From the NCBI RefSeq assembly GCF_025631005.1, contig NZ_JAOTPL010000003.1, positions 184,101-248,100 on the forward strand: a stretch of DNA of 64,000 nt, in the 5' to 3' direction. The notes beneath the pieces are model-generated. The model was not told the DNA's origin and did not search any database. It worked only from the letters and a program-made list of their open reading frames with translations. Every line of letters starts with the position of its first letter. Position 1 is the first letter of the stretch. Of this stretch, positions 43,723-51,420 are shown piece by piece. The stretch is from Haoranjiania flava (GTDB lineage Bacteria > Bacteroidota > Bacteroidia > Chitinophagales > Chitinophagaceae). A program made the position numbers and the translations under genes.

Positions 43723-45057
43723 ATGCAAATAGACAGAACCACACTGACCGACCTGGGTATTTTTTCTAAAATTGAAGAAGAAAGTGTTTTGCATTTGCTG
43801 GACTACACACGCACCACCGGCGGGCGCGACTGGCTGAAGTTCTTTGTCAGCAACCCGTTTGACGATATTGGTAAAATACACACCACACAGCAGATACTGA
43901 AAAAGTTCATGGAAAAACTCCCTGAATTTCCCGCGACGATTACCAATGGTACCATGATGGTGCTCGATAAATATTATGAAAGCCCTATAGCATCTATTCC
44001 TCACAGCGCCGGCGCTATGGAAACTTTTTTCTATACATTCTTCAACAGGGGAGATTATGTGGTAGCCCGCTACTCAGTAAAGCATATGCTTTCCTTTATC
44101 AAAGGCATGTATGAGCTTATAGAATTGCTTGATGATGACGATAACCCGCTAATTTTAAAAGTGACTGTAGACAGGGCTAAGATGCTGCTGGCAAAGCCGC
44201 TGTTTCAAAAAATAAAAAACTACCACAACGATAGGAAAATTCCTGCTTCGGTGATTATTGAAGCAGGCTTTTACTTCTACAGGTCAAAGAACGACGTGCG
44301 CGAACTGGAAACCATATTTTATAAAATGGACGCATGGTACAGCATGGCACAAGCCTGTATTCGCCACGGTTTTAGCTTCCCGGAGGTGGTAGAAAGCAAC
44401 CGCCCTTATATTACCGCACAAAATCTCTGGCATCCTTTGCTGGTAAACCCGGTAGGCTATGATTTTTCTATTTCAGAAAAAAATAATTTCATGTTCCTTA
44501 CCGGTGCAAATATGGCAGGCAAGAGCACCTTTATACGTGCTGTGGGCATCACGGTTTACCTGGCCAGCATTGGCATGGCTGTGCCTGCGGATAGCGTCAG
44601 GATAAGCAGGTTTGACGGTTTGCTTAGTAATATTGATATCTCCGACAACACGCTGAAAGGTGAAAGCTATTTCTACAACGAAGTACAGCGCATCAACAAG
44701 ACCATTGATAAAATTACAGACGGCAAGAACTGGCTCATTCTTATAGATGAATTGTTTAAAGGCACCAACATACAGGATGCTATGAAATGCAGTACAGCGG
44801 TGATAGAAGGTTTCCGCAGAATTGAAAATGCGTTGTTCATTTTATCTACCCACTTATACGAGATCGGGGATAACCTGAAGCAGTATCCGAATATCCAGTT
44901 TAAATACTTTGAAACGGAAGTCGGTGAGGACGATTATCTTAAATTCAGCTACAAACTTAAAGACGGTATCAGCAACGACCGGCTGGGATATCTGATCCTC
45001 AGGCGTGAAGGTGTGGTGCAAAAGCTGAATACGTTAAATAATATGACATTGGAGTGA
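43723..45057 (+). CDS. short MutS-family ATPase lacking the mismatch-recognition domain
   Basis: A 444-residue protein with only the core (domain III-like) and ATPase domains of MutS. The ATPase part has the Walker A motif TGANMAGKSTFIRAVG (about residues 258-273), the signature-like ESYFYNEVQRI, Walker B WLILIDELFKGTN (about 337-349) and a conserved LSTHLYEIGD His region. The N-terminal mismatch-binding domain with its Phe-x-Glu, the connector and any Smr nuclease domain are absent. The start context and size suggest a complete gene of a short MutS subfamily found in Bacteroidota. Its role is not known. Confidence 0.88.
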   Translation: MQIDRTTLTDLGIFSKIEEESVLHLLDYTRTTGGRDWLKFFVSNPFDDIGKIHTTQQILKKFMEKLPEFPATITNGTMMVLDKYYESPIASIPHSAGAMETFFYTFFNRGDYVVARYSVKHMLSFIKGMYELIELLDDDDNPLILKVTVDRAKMLLAKPLFQKIKNYHNDRKIPASVIIEAGFYFYRSKNDVRELETIFYKMDAWYSMAQACIRHGFSFPEVVESNRPYITAQNLWHPLLVNPVGYDFSISEKNNFMFLTGANMAGKSTFIRAVGITVYLASIGMAVPADSVRISRFDGLLSNIDISDNTLKGESYFYNEVQRINKTIDKITDGKNWLILIDELFKGTNIQDAMKCSTAVIEGFRRIENALFILSTHLYEIGDNLKQYPNIQFKYFETEVGEDDYLKFSYKLKDGISNDRLGYLILRREGVVQKLNTLNNMTLE

Positions 45058-45089
45058 CAGTTCGCCCACGCCAACAAAAAGTTAATGGT

Positions 45090-45097
45090 TAACTTTG
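45090..45097 (+). promoter_or_regulatory. -7 element of hemA operon
   Basis: TAACTTTG matches TAnnTTTG. The predicted transcript start is near 45103, about 34 nt before hemA, so an 8-codon reading frame at 45111-45137 is inside the leader. No clear -33 box. Confidence 0.55.
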
Positions 45098-45110
45098 TCG
45101 TCGATTTACA

Positions 45111-45137
45111 ATGACAGAGAAACTGAAACGTGCTTAA
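45111..45137 (+). CDS. possible 8-codon leader ORF overlapping hemA start
   Basis: ATG ACA GAG AAA CTG AAA CGT GCT TAA encodes MTEKLKRA. Its TAA overlaps the hemA ATG by one base (TAATG), the same junction seen between mreC and mreD. It lies just downstream of the predicted transcript start. It may couple or tune hemA translation, or be chance. Confidence 0.3.
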   Translation: MTEKLKRA

Positions 45138-46342
45138 TGGATATTCAACATTTATTTGTAGCGGGCATTAATTATAAGAAAAACGACATTGGCGTACGCG
45201 GTAGTTTTGCTTTATCTCCTGAGCAATACCTGATGTTGCTGGGCAAAGCCAAATCGCTCAATTATACAGACCTTTTTGTTTTATCTACCTGTAACCGGAC
45301 CGAAGTTTACGGCGTAGCAGACCAGGCTTCAGATCTTGTAGACCTGCTGTGTGAATTTACACAAGGCTCCAAAGAGGTTTTGCTTGAAAAAGGCTATATC
45401 AAGAATGGCTGCTTTGCTGCCGAGCATTTGTTTAATGTTTCTGCAGGTCTTGACTCGCAGATACTGGGCGATTATGAAATCGTAGGTCAGCTCAAAAGCG
45501 TGGTAAAGACTGCAAAAGCGTGCGGCACTATTTCTTCTTTTTTGGAGAGGCTTACCAACACTGCGTTTCAGGCGTCTAAGATTATTAAGAATACAACAAA
45601 GCTCAGTGGTGGCACCATCTCTGTAGCTTTCTCTGCAATACAATATTTAAAGAAAACCAAACAATCTTTCAGGAACAAAAAAGTGATCATTATAGGAGCT
45701 GGCAAGATCGGGAAGAATACCTGTAAGAACCTGAAAGACTATTTGAAAGTAAAAGATATTACCATTGTAAATCGTACCAACGAAAAAGCACAGGCATTGG
45801 CAGTAGACCTTGACATTGATTTTGCACCGTTCGAAAATTATAGCGAGCAATTGCGAAAAGCTGATGTGGTAATCGTGGCAACGAATGCAGAAACACCCGT
45901 GTTGAGCAAAGAAGATTTTAAAGATTGCGGTAACAAAATATTAATAGACCTTTCTGTACCCAACAATATTGATGTGAACGTAAAGGAGCTGGAACATATT
46001 TCCCTTGCAAACGTTGATGACCTTTCAAAGATCAATGATGAAACCCTGGAAATGCGCGAGGCCGAAGTGCCGAAAGCTAAGAAGATCATCATGGAGCATG
46101 CAGACGAATTTTACAATTGGTACAAACAGCGTAAAAATGCACCGCTGATCCGCACTGCAAAACAAAAAATGCTTGATCTGAACAATAAAGTTTTTGTAAT
46201 GGATTACAATCAGCAGGAAAAAGACATGACCGTTCATCGTGTAATAAAAACAATGGCTGTAAAAATGCGCGCCGACCACAGGCCGGGTTGTATTTACCTG
46301 GAGGCTTTGAACGATTTTATTGCGCAGAAAAAATCATCCTGA
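45137..46342 (+). CDS. hemA: glutamyl-tRNA reductase
   Basis: A 401-residue HemA, the first enzyme of the C5 route to tetrapyrroles. It has the catalytic Cys motif LSTCNRTEVYG (about residues 50-60), SAGLDSQILGDYEIVGQLK, the NADPH-binding IIIGAGKIGKNTCKNLK, and a C-terminal dimerisation domain. I chose the ATG at 45137; an upstream in-frame extension would start inside the -7 box. It leads hemA-hemC-hemD, seven bases before hemC. The presence of HemA rather than ALA synthase fits non-alphaproteobacterial haem synthesis. Confidence 0.95.
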   Translation: MDIQHLFVAGINYKKNDIGVRGSFALSPEQYLMLLGKAKSLNYTDLFVLSTCNRTEVYGVADQASDLVDLLCEFTQGSKEVLLEKGYIKNGCFAAEHLFNVSAGLDSQILGDYEIVGQLKSVVKTAKACGTISSFLERLTNTAFQASKIIKNTTKLSGGTISVAFSAIQYLKKTKQSFRNKKVIIIGAGKIGKNTCKNLKDYLKVKDITIVNRTNEKAQALAVDLDIDFAPFENYSEQLRKADVVIVATNAETPVLSKEDFKDCGNKILIDLSVPNNIDVNVKELEHISLANVDDLSKINDETLEMREAEVPKAKKIIMEHADEFYNWYKQRKNAPLIRTAKQKMLDLNNKVFVMDYNQQEKDMTVHRVIKTMAVKMRADHRPGCIYLEALNDFIAQKKSS

Positions 46343-46349
46343 AAATTTA

Positions 46350-47297
46350 ATGGAAAAAATCATCCGCATCGGAACACGTGATAGCAGGTTAGCCGTATGG
46401 CAGGCATCGCAGGTAAAAGCAATGCTTGAAATCCAAGGCTGTGTGTGTGAATTGGTAAAAGTAAAAAGTGAAGGCGATCTTGACCTGGTAACGCCATTGT
46501 ATGCAATGGGCGTGCAGGGCGTATTTACCAAAACGCTCGATGCTTACCTGCTGAGTAATAAAATTGATGTAGCCGTACATTCTATGAAAGATGTGCCTAC
46601 GCAACTGGCCCAGGGTATTGCAACGGCTGCAGTTTTAAAAAGAGCTAATTACAAAGATCTTTTTGTATATAAGAATGAGCACGTGCTGGAAAAATATTTT
46701 TATTCAGATGTAGATGAGCAGCGGATTGCAGAGGGTGTGATCGCTACGGGCTCAGTAAGAAGAAAAGCAGCTTTGCTGAATAAATTTCCTAAGATCAGGG
46801 TTGAGAACCTGCGTGGCAACGTGCAGACCCGTATGCAGAAACTCATGAATAATGATTGGGATGCCGCCATATTCGCTGCTGCCGGTTTAGAACGGCTGGA
46901 CGAACGCCCGGCTTATGCAATAGAGATCGACTGGATGCTGCCGGCTCCCGCGCAGGGCGCTATAGCGGTTGTTTGCCGGGAAGAGGACGTGGAAGTGAAA
47001 GAAATATGCGCACCTCTCAACGATCAGGATACAATGCTGAGTGTAAACAATGAGCGCGACTTCCTGAAAACATTAATGGGCGGCTGTTCCACACCTGTTT
47101 CAGCTTTGGCGCAGGTAGAAAACAATAAATTGAAGTTTAGCGGCAATATCATTGCCTTAGACGGAAGCGAAATACTGGAAATTGAAAAAGAAGTGGATTT
47201 GCGAGATGCAACCGAGGTTGGCATTGGCTGTGCTCAGGAGCTCCTGGCAAATGGTGCAGATAAAATTGTTGAACAGATACGCTCAATAAATAAATAA
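46350..47297 (+). CDS. hemC: hydroxymethylbilane synthase (porphobilinogen deaminase)
   Basis: A 315-residue enzyme that polymerises four porphobilinogens. The N-terminus has IIRIGTRDSRLAVWQA, the substrate-binding segment DVAVHSMKDVPTQL, GSVRRKAALL and ENLRGNVQTRMQKL, and the dipyrromethane-cofactor Cys lies in MGGCSTPVSALAQ (about residues 242-254). The start at 46350, just after the hemA stop, fits the family. It sits in the hemACD operon, three bases before hemD. Confidence 0.96.
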   Translation: MEKIIRIGTRDSRLAVWQASQVKAMLEIQGCVCELVKVKSEGDLDLVTPLYAMGVQGVFTKTLDAYLLSNKIDVAVHSMKDVPTQLAQGIATAAVLKRANYKDLFVYKNEHVLEKYFYSDVDEQRIAEGVIATGSVRRKAALLNKFPKIRVENLRGNVQTRMQKLMNNDWDAAIFAAAGLERLDERPAYAIEIDWMLPAPAQGAIAVVCREEDVEVKEICAPLNDQDTMLSVNNERDFLKTLMGGCSTPVSALAQVENNKLKFSGNIIALDGSEILEIEKEVDLRDATEVGIGCAQELLANGADKIVEQIRSINK

Positions 47298-47300
47298 ATT

Positions 47301-47999
47301 TTGCAGAGCCACATCAAGATATTGTCTACTAAAGTACTTTCCCCGGCAAGTGCAGCTATGCTTGAAAACAAAGGCGCATCAGTGTTCCAGCACAATTTCA
47401 TTAAAACTGAAAGTATATTAACCGATGCTGATGCCGGCCTGGTAAACAGCCTTGCCCAGCAAGGGCTGCATGTGATTTTTACCAGTGCAAATGCGGTGTA
47501 TGCGGTTGCTGAAAAACTACAGTTCCAGCCAAAGTGGAAGGTGTTTTGCATCAATGGAAAAACCCGGAAAACCATAGAAAAATTATTTACCAAAGTTCAA
47601 ATTTTAGACAGCTCACCCACCGGTGAATTATTGGCCGAAAAGATCTTGGCGCATAGTGATGTACGGCATATTGTGTTTTTTTCAGGTAGCAGGCGGCTGG
47701 ATACTATACCCGGTGCATTGATGCATGCAGGTTTTAATTTACAGGAAATAGTCGTGTATAAAACTTCTCTAACGCCGGTACTGCTGGATGAGAATTTTAG
47801 TGGCATACTGTTCTTCAGCCCCAGCGGTGTAGAAAGTTATTTTTCTGTAAACCGTATATCTAAAGAAACAGCGTTATTTTCAATAGGACCATCCACTACC
47901 AAGGCATTGAAGAATTATTCAGGCAATATTTCAGAGTGCAGCTTTCCTTCAGAAGAGGAATTGGTTGACATAGCGTATGGTTATTTTTTCCCGGGATGA
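47301..47999 (+). CDS. hemD: uroporphyrinogen-III synthase
   Basis: A 232-residue protein with the loose HemD pattern: two alpha/beta domains, with SANAVYAVAEKL (about residues 61-72), CINGKTRKTIEKL, FFSGSRRLDTIPGAL, FFSPSGVESYFSV (about 166-178) and SIGPSTTKALKNY. The family is poorly conserved, so position straight after hemC is the main support. The start is a TTG at 47301, three bases after the hemC stop; no nearby ATG is in frame. It closes the ring of uroporphyrinogen III. Confidence 0.85.
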   Translation: MQSHIKILSTKVLSPASAAMLENKGASVFQHNFIKTESILTDADAGLVNSLAQQGLHVIFTSANAVYAVAEKLQFQPKWKVFCINGKTRKTIEKLFTKVQILDSSPTGELLAEKILAHSDVRHIVFFSGSRRLDTIPGALMHAGFNLQEIVVYKTSLTPVLLDENFSGILFFSPSGVESYFSVNRISKETALFSIGPSTTKALKNYSGNISECSFPSEEELVDIAYGYFFPG

Positions 48000-48011
48000 G
48001 GAATAAGAAGG

Positions 48012-48136
48012 TTCACGCAAAGTGCGCCAAAGTATTTTTACGCAGAGAGCGCCAAGTCAAAGTAATAGTTATGGAAATTGAAAATAAACAACATCTTAGC
48101 GAGCTTAGCGCAATCCCTTTGCGGGCTTTGCGTGAA
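48012..48136. repeat. 125-bp element with 11-bp terminal inverted repeats
   Basis: TTCACGCAAAG (48012-48022) and CTTTGCGTGAA (48126-48136) are perfect inverted repeats. Inside are further 'gcgccaaag', 'cgcagagagcgccaag' and 'agcgagcttagcgcaa' blocks. The pattern belongs to the 'cgcaaag' class of dispersed intergenic repeats common in Bacteroidota, and is related in wording to the 18.5-19.4 kb repeat ('cacgcgaag.. gcaaag'). It sits between hemD and the hairpin array before hemE. Confidence 0.7.
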
Positions 48137-48175
48137 ATAATAAAATACTAACTATATTTCGCAGCGATAAAATAA

Positions 48176-48370
48176 TACACACATGAAATAGCAAAGTTGC
48201 ATACCAACCGCGAATGAATAAAGGCTATTCCATGTGACCATAAAGAAAAATAAAAAATATACACATGAAATAACCATAAAGATTAAGAATCTATACCAAC
48301 CGGGAATGATAATAAAGAATGAAGGTTTTGGTTATTCCGTGTGGCAAACAGAAAAATTAAATATTAACAC
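48176..48370 (+). repeat. hairpin-repeat array ending at the hemE start codon
   Basis: ATGAAATA openers are at 48183 (type 2, with the CCATAAG bases deleted after ATAG) and 48265 (type 1), and the hemE ATG is at 48371. Spacings are 82 and 106. The type 2 unit still has matching AGC/GGCT arms. The last unit ends GGTTATTCCGTGTGG and a linker AAAATTAAATATTAACACATGAAA, as in front of the META lipoprotein. Confidence 0.88.
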
Positions 48371-49411
48371 ATGAAAAAAGATGCTACTTTAAAGAACAAC
48401 TTATTGATAAAAACACTTTTAGGCGAACCTGTAGAGCGCACGCCTGTGTGGATGATGCGGCAGGCAGGCAGGTACCTGCCCGAGTATATTAAGCTTCGTG
48501 AAAAGTATTCTTTCTTTGAGCGTTGCCAGAATCCTGAGCTGGCGTGTGAAATCACTTTACAACCTGTAGATATTGTAGGAGTAGATGCTGCTATCTTATT
48601 TTCAGATATTCTTGTAGTACCGCAGGCAATGGGACTGGAGGTACAATTGGTTGAAAAAATGGGCCCCTGGCTGCCCGCGCCTGTAAAAACAAGCGATGAT
48701 CTCAACCGCGTTTTTGTGCCCGATGTACATGAAAAATTAAGTTATGTTTTTGAGGCTATTAAACTAATCAAACAAGAACTCAACGGGCGTGTGCCGCTCA
48801 TAGGCTTTGCCGGCGCTCCGTGGACTTTGCTGTGCTACATGGTACAAGGCAAAGGCAGTAAAACGTTTGACGAGGCCAAAGGGTTTTGTTACCAGCAGCC
48901 TGCTTTGGCACATACCCTGCTCCAGATGATCACAGACACAACCATCGCTTATTTAAAAGGCCAGGTTGCTGCCGGCGCAGATGCTGTACAGATCTTTGAT
49001 AGTTGGGGCGGGTTGCTCAGCAAACAGGATTTTGAAATTTTCTCATTGCAGTATATCCGGCAGATTGTACAGGCATTGAAAGAAGAAGCGCCAACCATTG
49101 TATTTGCCAAAGGAGCCTGGAGTTCCCTTGGCGAAATGGCTGCTACAGGTGCGCACGGACTGGGAATAGACTGGTGCATTGAACCGCAGGCTGCGCGTGC
49201 ATTGGCAGGAGATAGCGTGGCGTTGCAGGGAAATTTCGATCCGGCTAAACTGCTGTCGCCGATACCGGTGATACAGAAAGAAGCCCGGGAAATGCTGCAG
49301 AAGTTTGGCCGGGGCAGGCATATAGCCAACCTTGGCCATGGCATATTGCCTAATATCCCGGTAGACCATGCGAAGGCATTTGTTGATACTGTGAAAGAAT
49401 ATAGCTGGTGA
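48371..49411 (+). CDS. hemE: uroporphyrinogen decarboxylase
   Basis: A 346-residue HemE that converts uroporphyrinogen III to coproporphyrinogen III. It has the signature VWMMRQAGRYLPEYIKLR (about residues 27-44), the catalytic-Asp region ILFSDILVVPQAMG, GFAGAPWTLLCYMVQGKGSK, DSWGGLLS, and the C-terminal GRGHIANLGHG-like motif (GRGRHIANLGHGILPNIP). The ATG at 48371 is the last element of a hairpin-repeat array; the arm ATTCCGTGTG upstream can pair across CACATGA. It is 371 bp from hemD and so probably has its own transcript. Confidence 0.96.
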   Translation: MKKDATLKNNLLIKTLLGEPVERTPVWMMRQAGRYLPEYIKLREKYSFFERCQNPELACEITLQPVDIVGVDAAILFSDILVVPQAMGLEVQLVEKMGPWLPAPVKTSDDLNRVFVPDVHEKLSYVFEAIKLIKQELNGRVPLIGFAGAPWTLLCYMVQGKGSKTFDEAKGFCYQQPALAHTLLQMITDTTIAYLKGQVAAGADAVQIFDSWGGLLSKQDFEIFSLQYIRQIVQALKEEAPTIVFAKGAWSSLGEMAATGAHGLGIDWCIEPQAARALAGDSVALQGNFDPAKLLSPIPVIQKEAREMLQKFGRGRHIANLGHGILPNIPVDHAKAFVDTVKEYSW

Positions 49412-49528
49412 TAAATATACACTGGTAAGCAGCATATCCCTTCTAATGTTTTAATATGATAATTGGCTTGCGCTGCACATGGCTTCAGCAAGCGTAAACC
49501 TTAATTTTTATCTAAGTTCTGTATTTGC

Positions 49529-49536
49529 TAAATTTG
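49529..49536 (+). promoter_or_regulatory. -7 element of uvrC
   Basis: TAAATTTG ends four bases before the uvrC ATG at 49541, so transcription would start at or next to the start codon. Confidence 0.55.
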
Positions 49537-49540
49537 CGTG

Positions 49541-51364
49541 ATGACTGCTGATGAGTTCCGACAGATTGTGCACACTATCCCGAATAACGCAGGTATTTAC
49601 AAATATTACGATGCGGCAGATAATCTTATCTATGTAGGCAAAGCCAAAAACATCCGCAAGCGTGTAAGCTCTTATTTCAATAAAAATAATGCCGGCTATA
49701 AAACACACGAACTGGTATTGCGGATTGCCAGGATAGAATTCACCATTGTTGATACAGAGCAGGATGCCTTTCTGCTGGAAAATTCACTTATTAAACAATT
49801 CCAGCCGAAGTTCAATATCATGCTCAAGGATGATAAAACGTATCCTTATATCGTGGTAAAAAGAGAACCCTTTCCAAGAGTATATCTTACGCGGAATAAG
49901 ATCCGCGACGGCTCTGAATACATAGGCCCCATAACCAGTGTACATCGCGTTCGCGAGATACTTGCCTTTATAAAAGAAACCATCCCATTGCGCACTTGTA
50001 AACTAAACCTCACACAAAACAACATAGCTAAAGGGAAGTTCAAAGTATGTCTTGAGTACCATTTAGGAAACTGTAAAGGCCCTTGCGAAGGCCTGCAGAC
50101 CGAAGAGGACTACGCCGCGTCTATACAACAGATCAGGCAAATTGTAAAAGGCAATCTTACGCCTTTGCTGCACCAGTTAAAAGCAGAAATGCAGCAACAT
50201 GCAGAGAACCTGGAATTTGAAAAAGCAGAACTGGTTAAGAAAAAGATAAGCCACCTGGAGGCATACCAGGCACGCTCTGTAATTGTGAGCGCAAGGCTGG
50301 GTACACTGGATGTATTTTCAGTTTTGAAAGACGGTGATATCGCTTATGTAAATTACCTGATGGTGGAAAATGGTACTATCATTAACACACACACCGTAGA
50401 GCTGGAAACGAAGCTGGATGAAGGTGAACATGAAGTGCTTGCATTTGCTGCTATAAACCTGCGCGAAGAATTTAACAGCCCGGCAACGGAAATTGTTGTG
50501 CCCTTCCCGATAGATTACCCGGGTGATCATATAAAAATTACGGTACCTAAAAGTGGTGAAAAGAAGCAACTGCTTGACCTTTCCGATAAAAACGTAAACT
50601 ATTTCAAAGAAGAATTAAGAAAGAAAAAGATACTGAACCTTGAAGGCCATGAGGATATGGACCGCAAAAAAGTATTGTACAAATTGCAGGAAGATCTGCA
50701 GATCCCTGAATTTCCCGCGCACATTGAGTGTTTTGATAACTCTAACTTCCAGGGCTCTTATCCTGTGTCTGCGATGGTATGCTTCAAGGATGGCATTCCT
50801 TCTAAAAAAGATTATAGGCATTTCAACGTAAAAACAGTAGAAGGCATCAATGATTTTGCCACGATGAAAGAAGCTGTGCACAGGCGTTACAGCCGCCTCT
50901 TAAGAGAAGATCAGCCCCTGCCTCAGTTAGTAGTTATTGATGGTGGAAAGGGGCAGTTAAGCTCTGCAATGGAGGCAGTGACAGCGCTTGGCCTGCAGCA
51001 TAAAATGCTGGTGATAGGCCTGGCAAAAAATGAGGAAGAAATTTTTTACCCCAATGATACAGAATCCCTGAAGCTCGACTGGAATTCCGATTCTCTGAAA
51101 TTAATCAGGCGAATAAGGGATGAGGTTCACCGCTTTGGCATTACGTTTCACAGGAATAAACGTTCGAAAGGCACTTTCAAAAATGAGTTGGAAGAAATTC
51201 CCGGTATTGGCAAAAATACTGCGCAGCAACTGTTGAAGCGTTTCCGGTCTGTAGCGCAGATAAAACAGCTTACTGAGCGGGAGCTTACTGCAGAGATCGG
51301 CGCATCGCGTGCAGCAAAAGTCTGGCGTTATTTTCATGACAGCGATGAAGAAAGAGTGTTATAA
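49541..51364 (+). CDS. uvrC: excinuclease ABC subunit C
   Basis: A 607-residue nucleotide-excision-repair nuclease. An N-terminal GIY-YIG domain (NAGIYKYYDAADNLIYVGKAKNIRKRV, about residues 15-41) makes the 3' cut. A cysteine-bearing region follows (KVCLEYHLGNCKGPCEG), then a UVR motif (LEFEKAELVKKKISHLEAY, about 226-244). The C-terminal RNase H-like domain (IECFDNSNFQGSYPVSAMV; VVIDGGKGQLSSAM) makes the 5' cut, and a helix-hairpin-helix pair closes the protein (EEIPGIGKNTAQQLLKRF). I use ATG 49541 rather than the adjacent GTG at 49538. Complete and standard length. Confidence 0.96.
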   Translation: MTADEFRQIVHTIPNNAGIYKYYDAADNLIYVGKAKNIRKRVSSYFNKNNAGYKTHELVLRIARIEFTIVDTEQDAFLLENSLIKQFQPKFNIMLKDDKTYPYIVVKREPFPRVYLTRNKIRDGSEYIGPITSVHRVREILAFIKETIPLRTCKLNLTQNNIAKGKFKVCLEYHLGNCKGPCEGLQTEEDYAASIQQIRQIVKGNLTPLLHQLKAEMQQHAENLEFEKAELVKKKISHLEAYQARSVIVSARLGTLDVFSVLKDGDIAYVNYLMVENGTIINTHTVELETKLDEGEHEVLAFAAINLREEFNSPATEIVVPFPIDYPGDHIKITVPKSGEKKQLLDLSDKNVNYFKEELRKKKILNLEGHEDMDRKKVLYKLQEDLQIPEFPAHIECFDNSNFQGSYPVSAMVCFKDGIPSKKDYRHFNVKTVEGINDFATMKEAVHRRYSRLLREDQPLPQLVVIDGGKGQLSSAMEAVTALGLQHKMLVIGLAKNEEEIFYPNDTESLKLDWNSDSLKLIRRIRDEVHRFGITFHRNKRSKGTFKNELEEIPGIGKNTAQQLLKRFRSVAQIKQLTERELTAEIGASRAAKVWRYFHDSDEERVL

Positions 51365-51366
51365 TC

Positions 51367-51397
51367 TTGAAATATAAGCTTCTCACAATTATATTTG
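51367..51397 (+). promoter_or_regulatory. promoter of the S9 peptidase gene
   Basis: TTG at 51367-51369, a 20-bp spacer and TATATTTG at 51390-51397 give a good Bacteroidota promoter, 23 bp before the start codon. It begins two bases after the uvrC stop. Confidence 0.7.
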
Positions 51398-51420
51398 TAT
51401 GTATTCAAAAAAGTATATTC

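Noticed and set aside
43723..45057. MutS gene truncated at its 5' end
   Set aside because: The upstream 10 bp is bounded by an intact lipoprotein gene, and there is no remnant of the N-terminal MutS domains in any frame.
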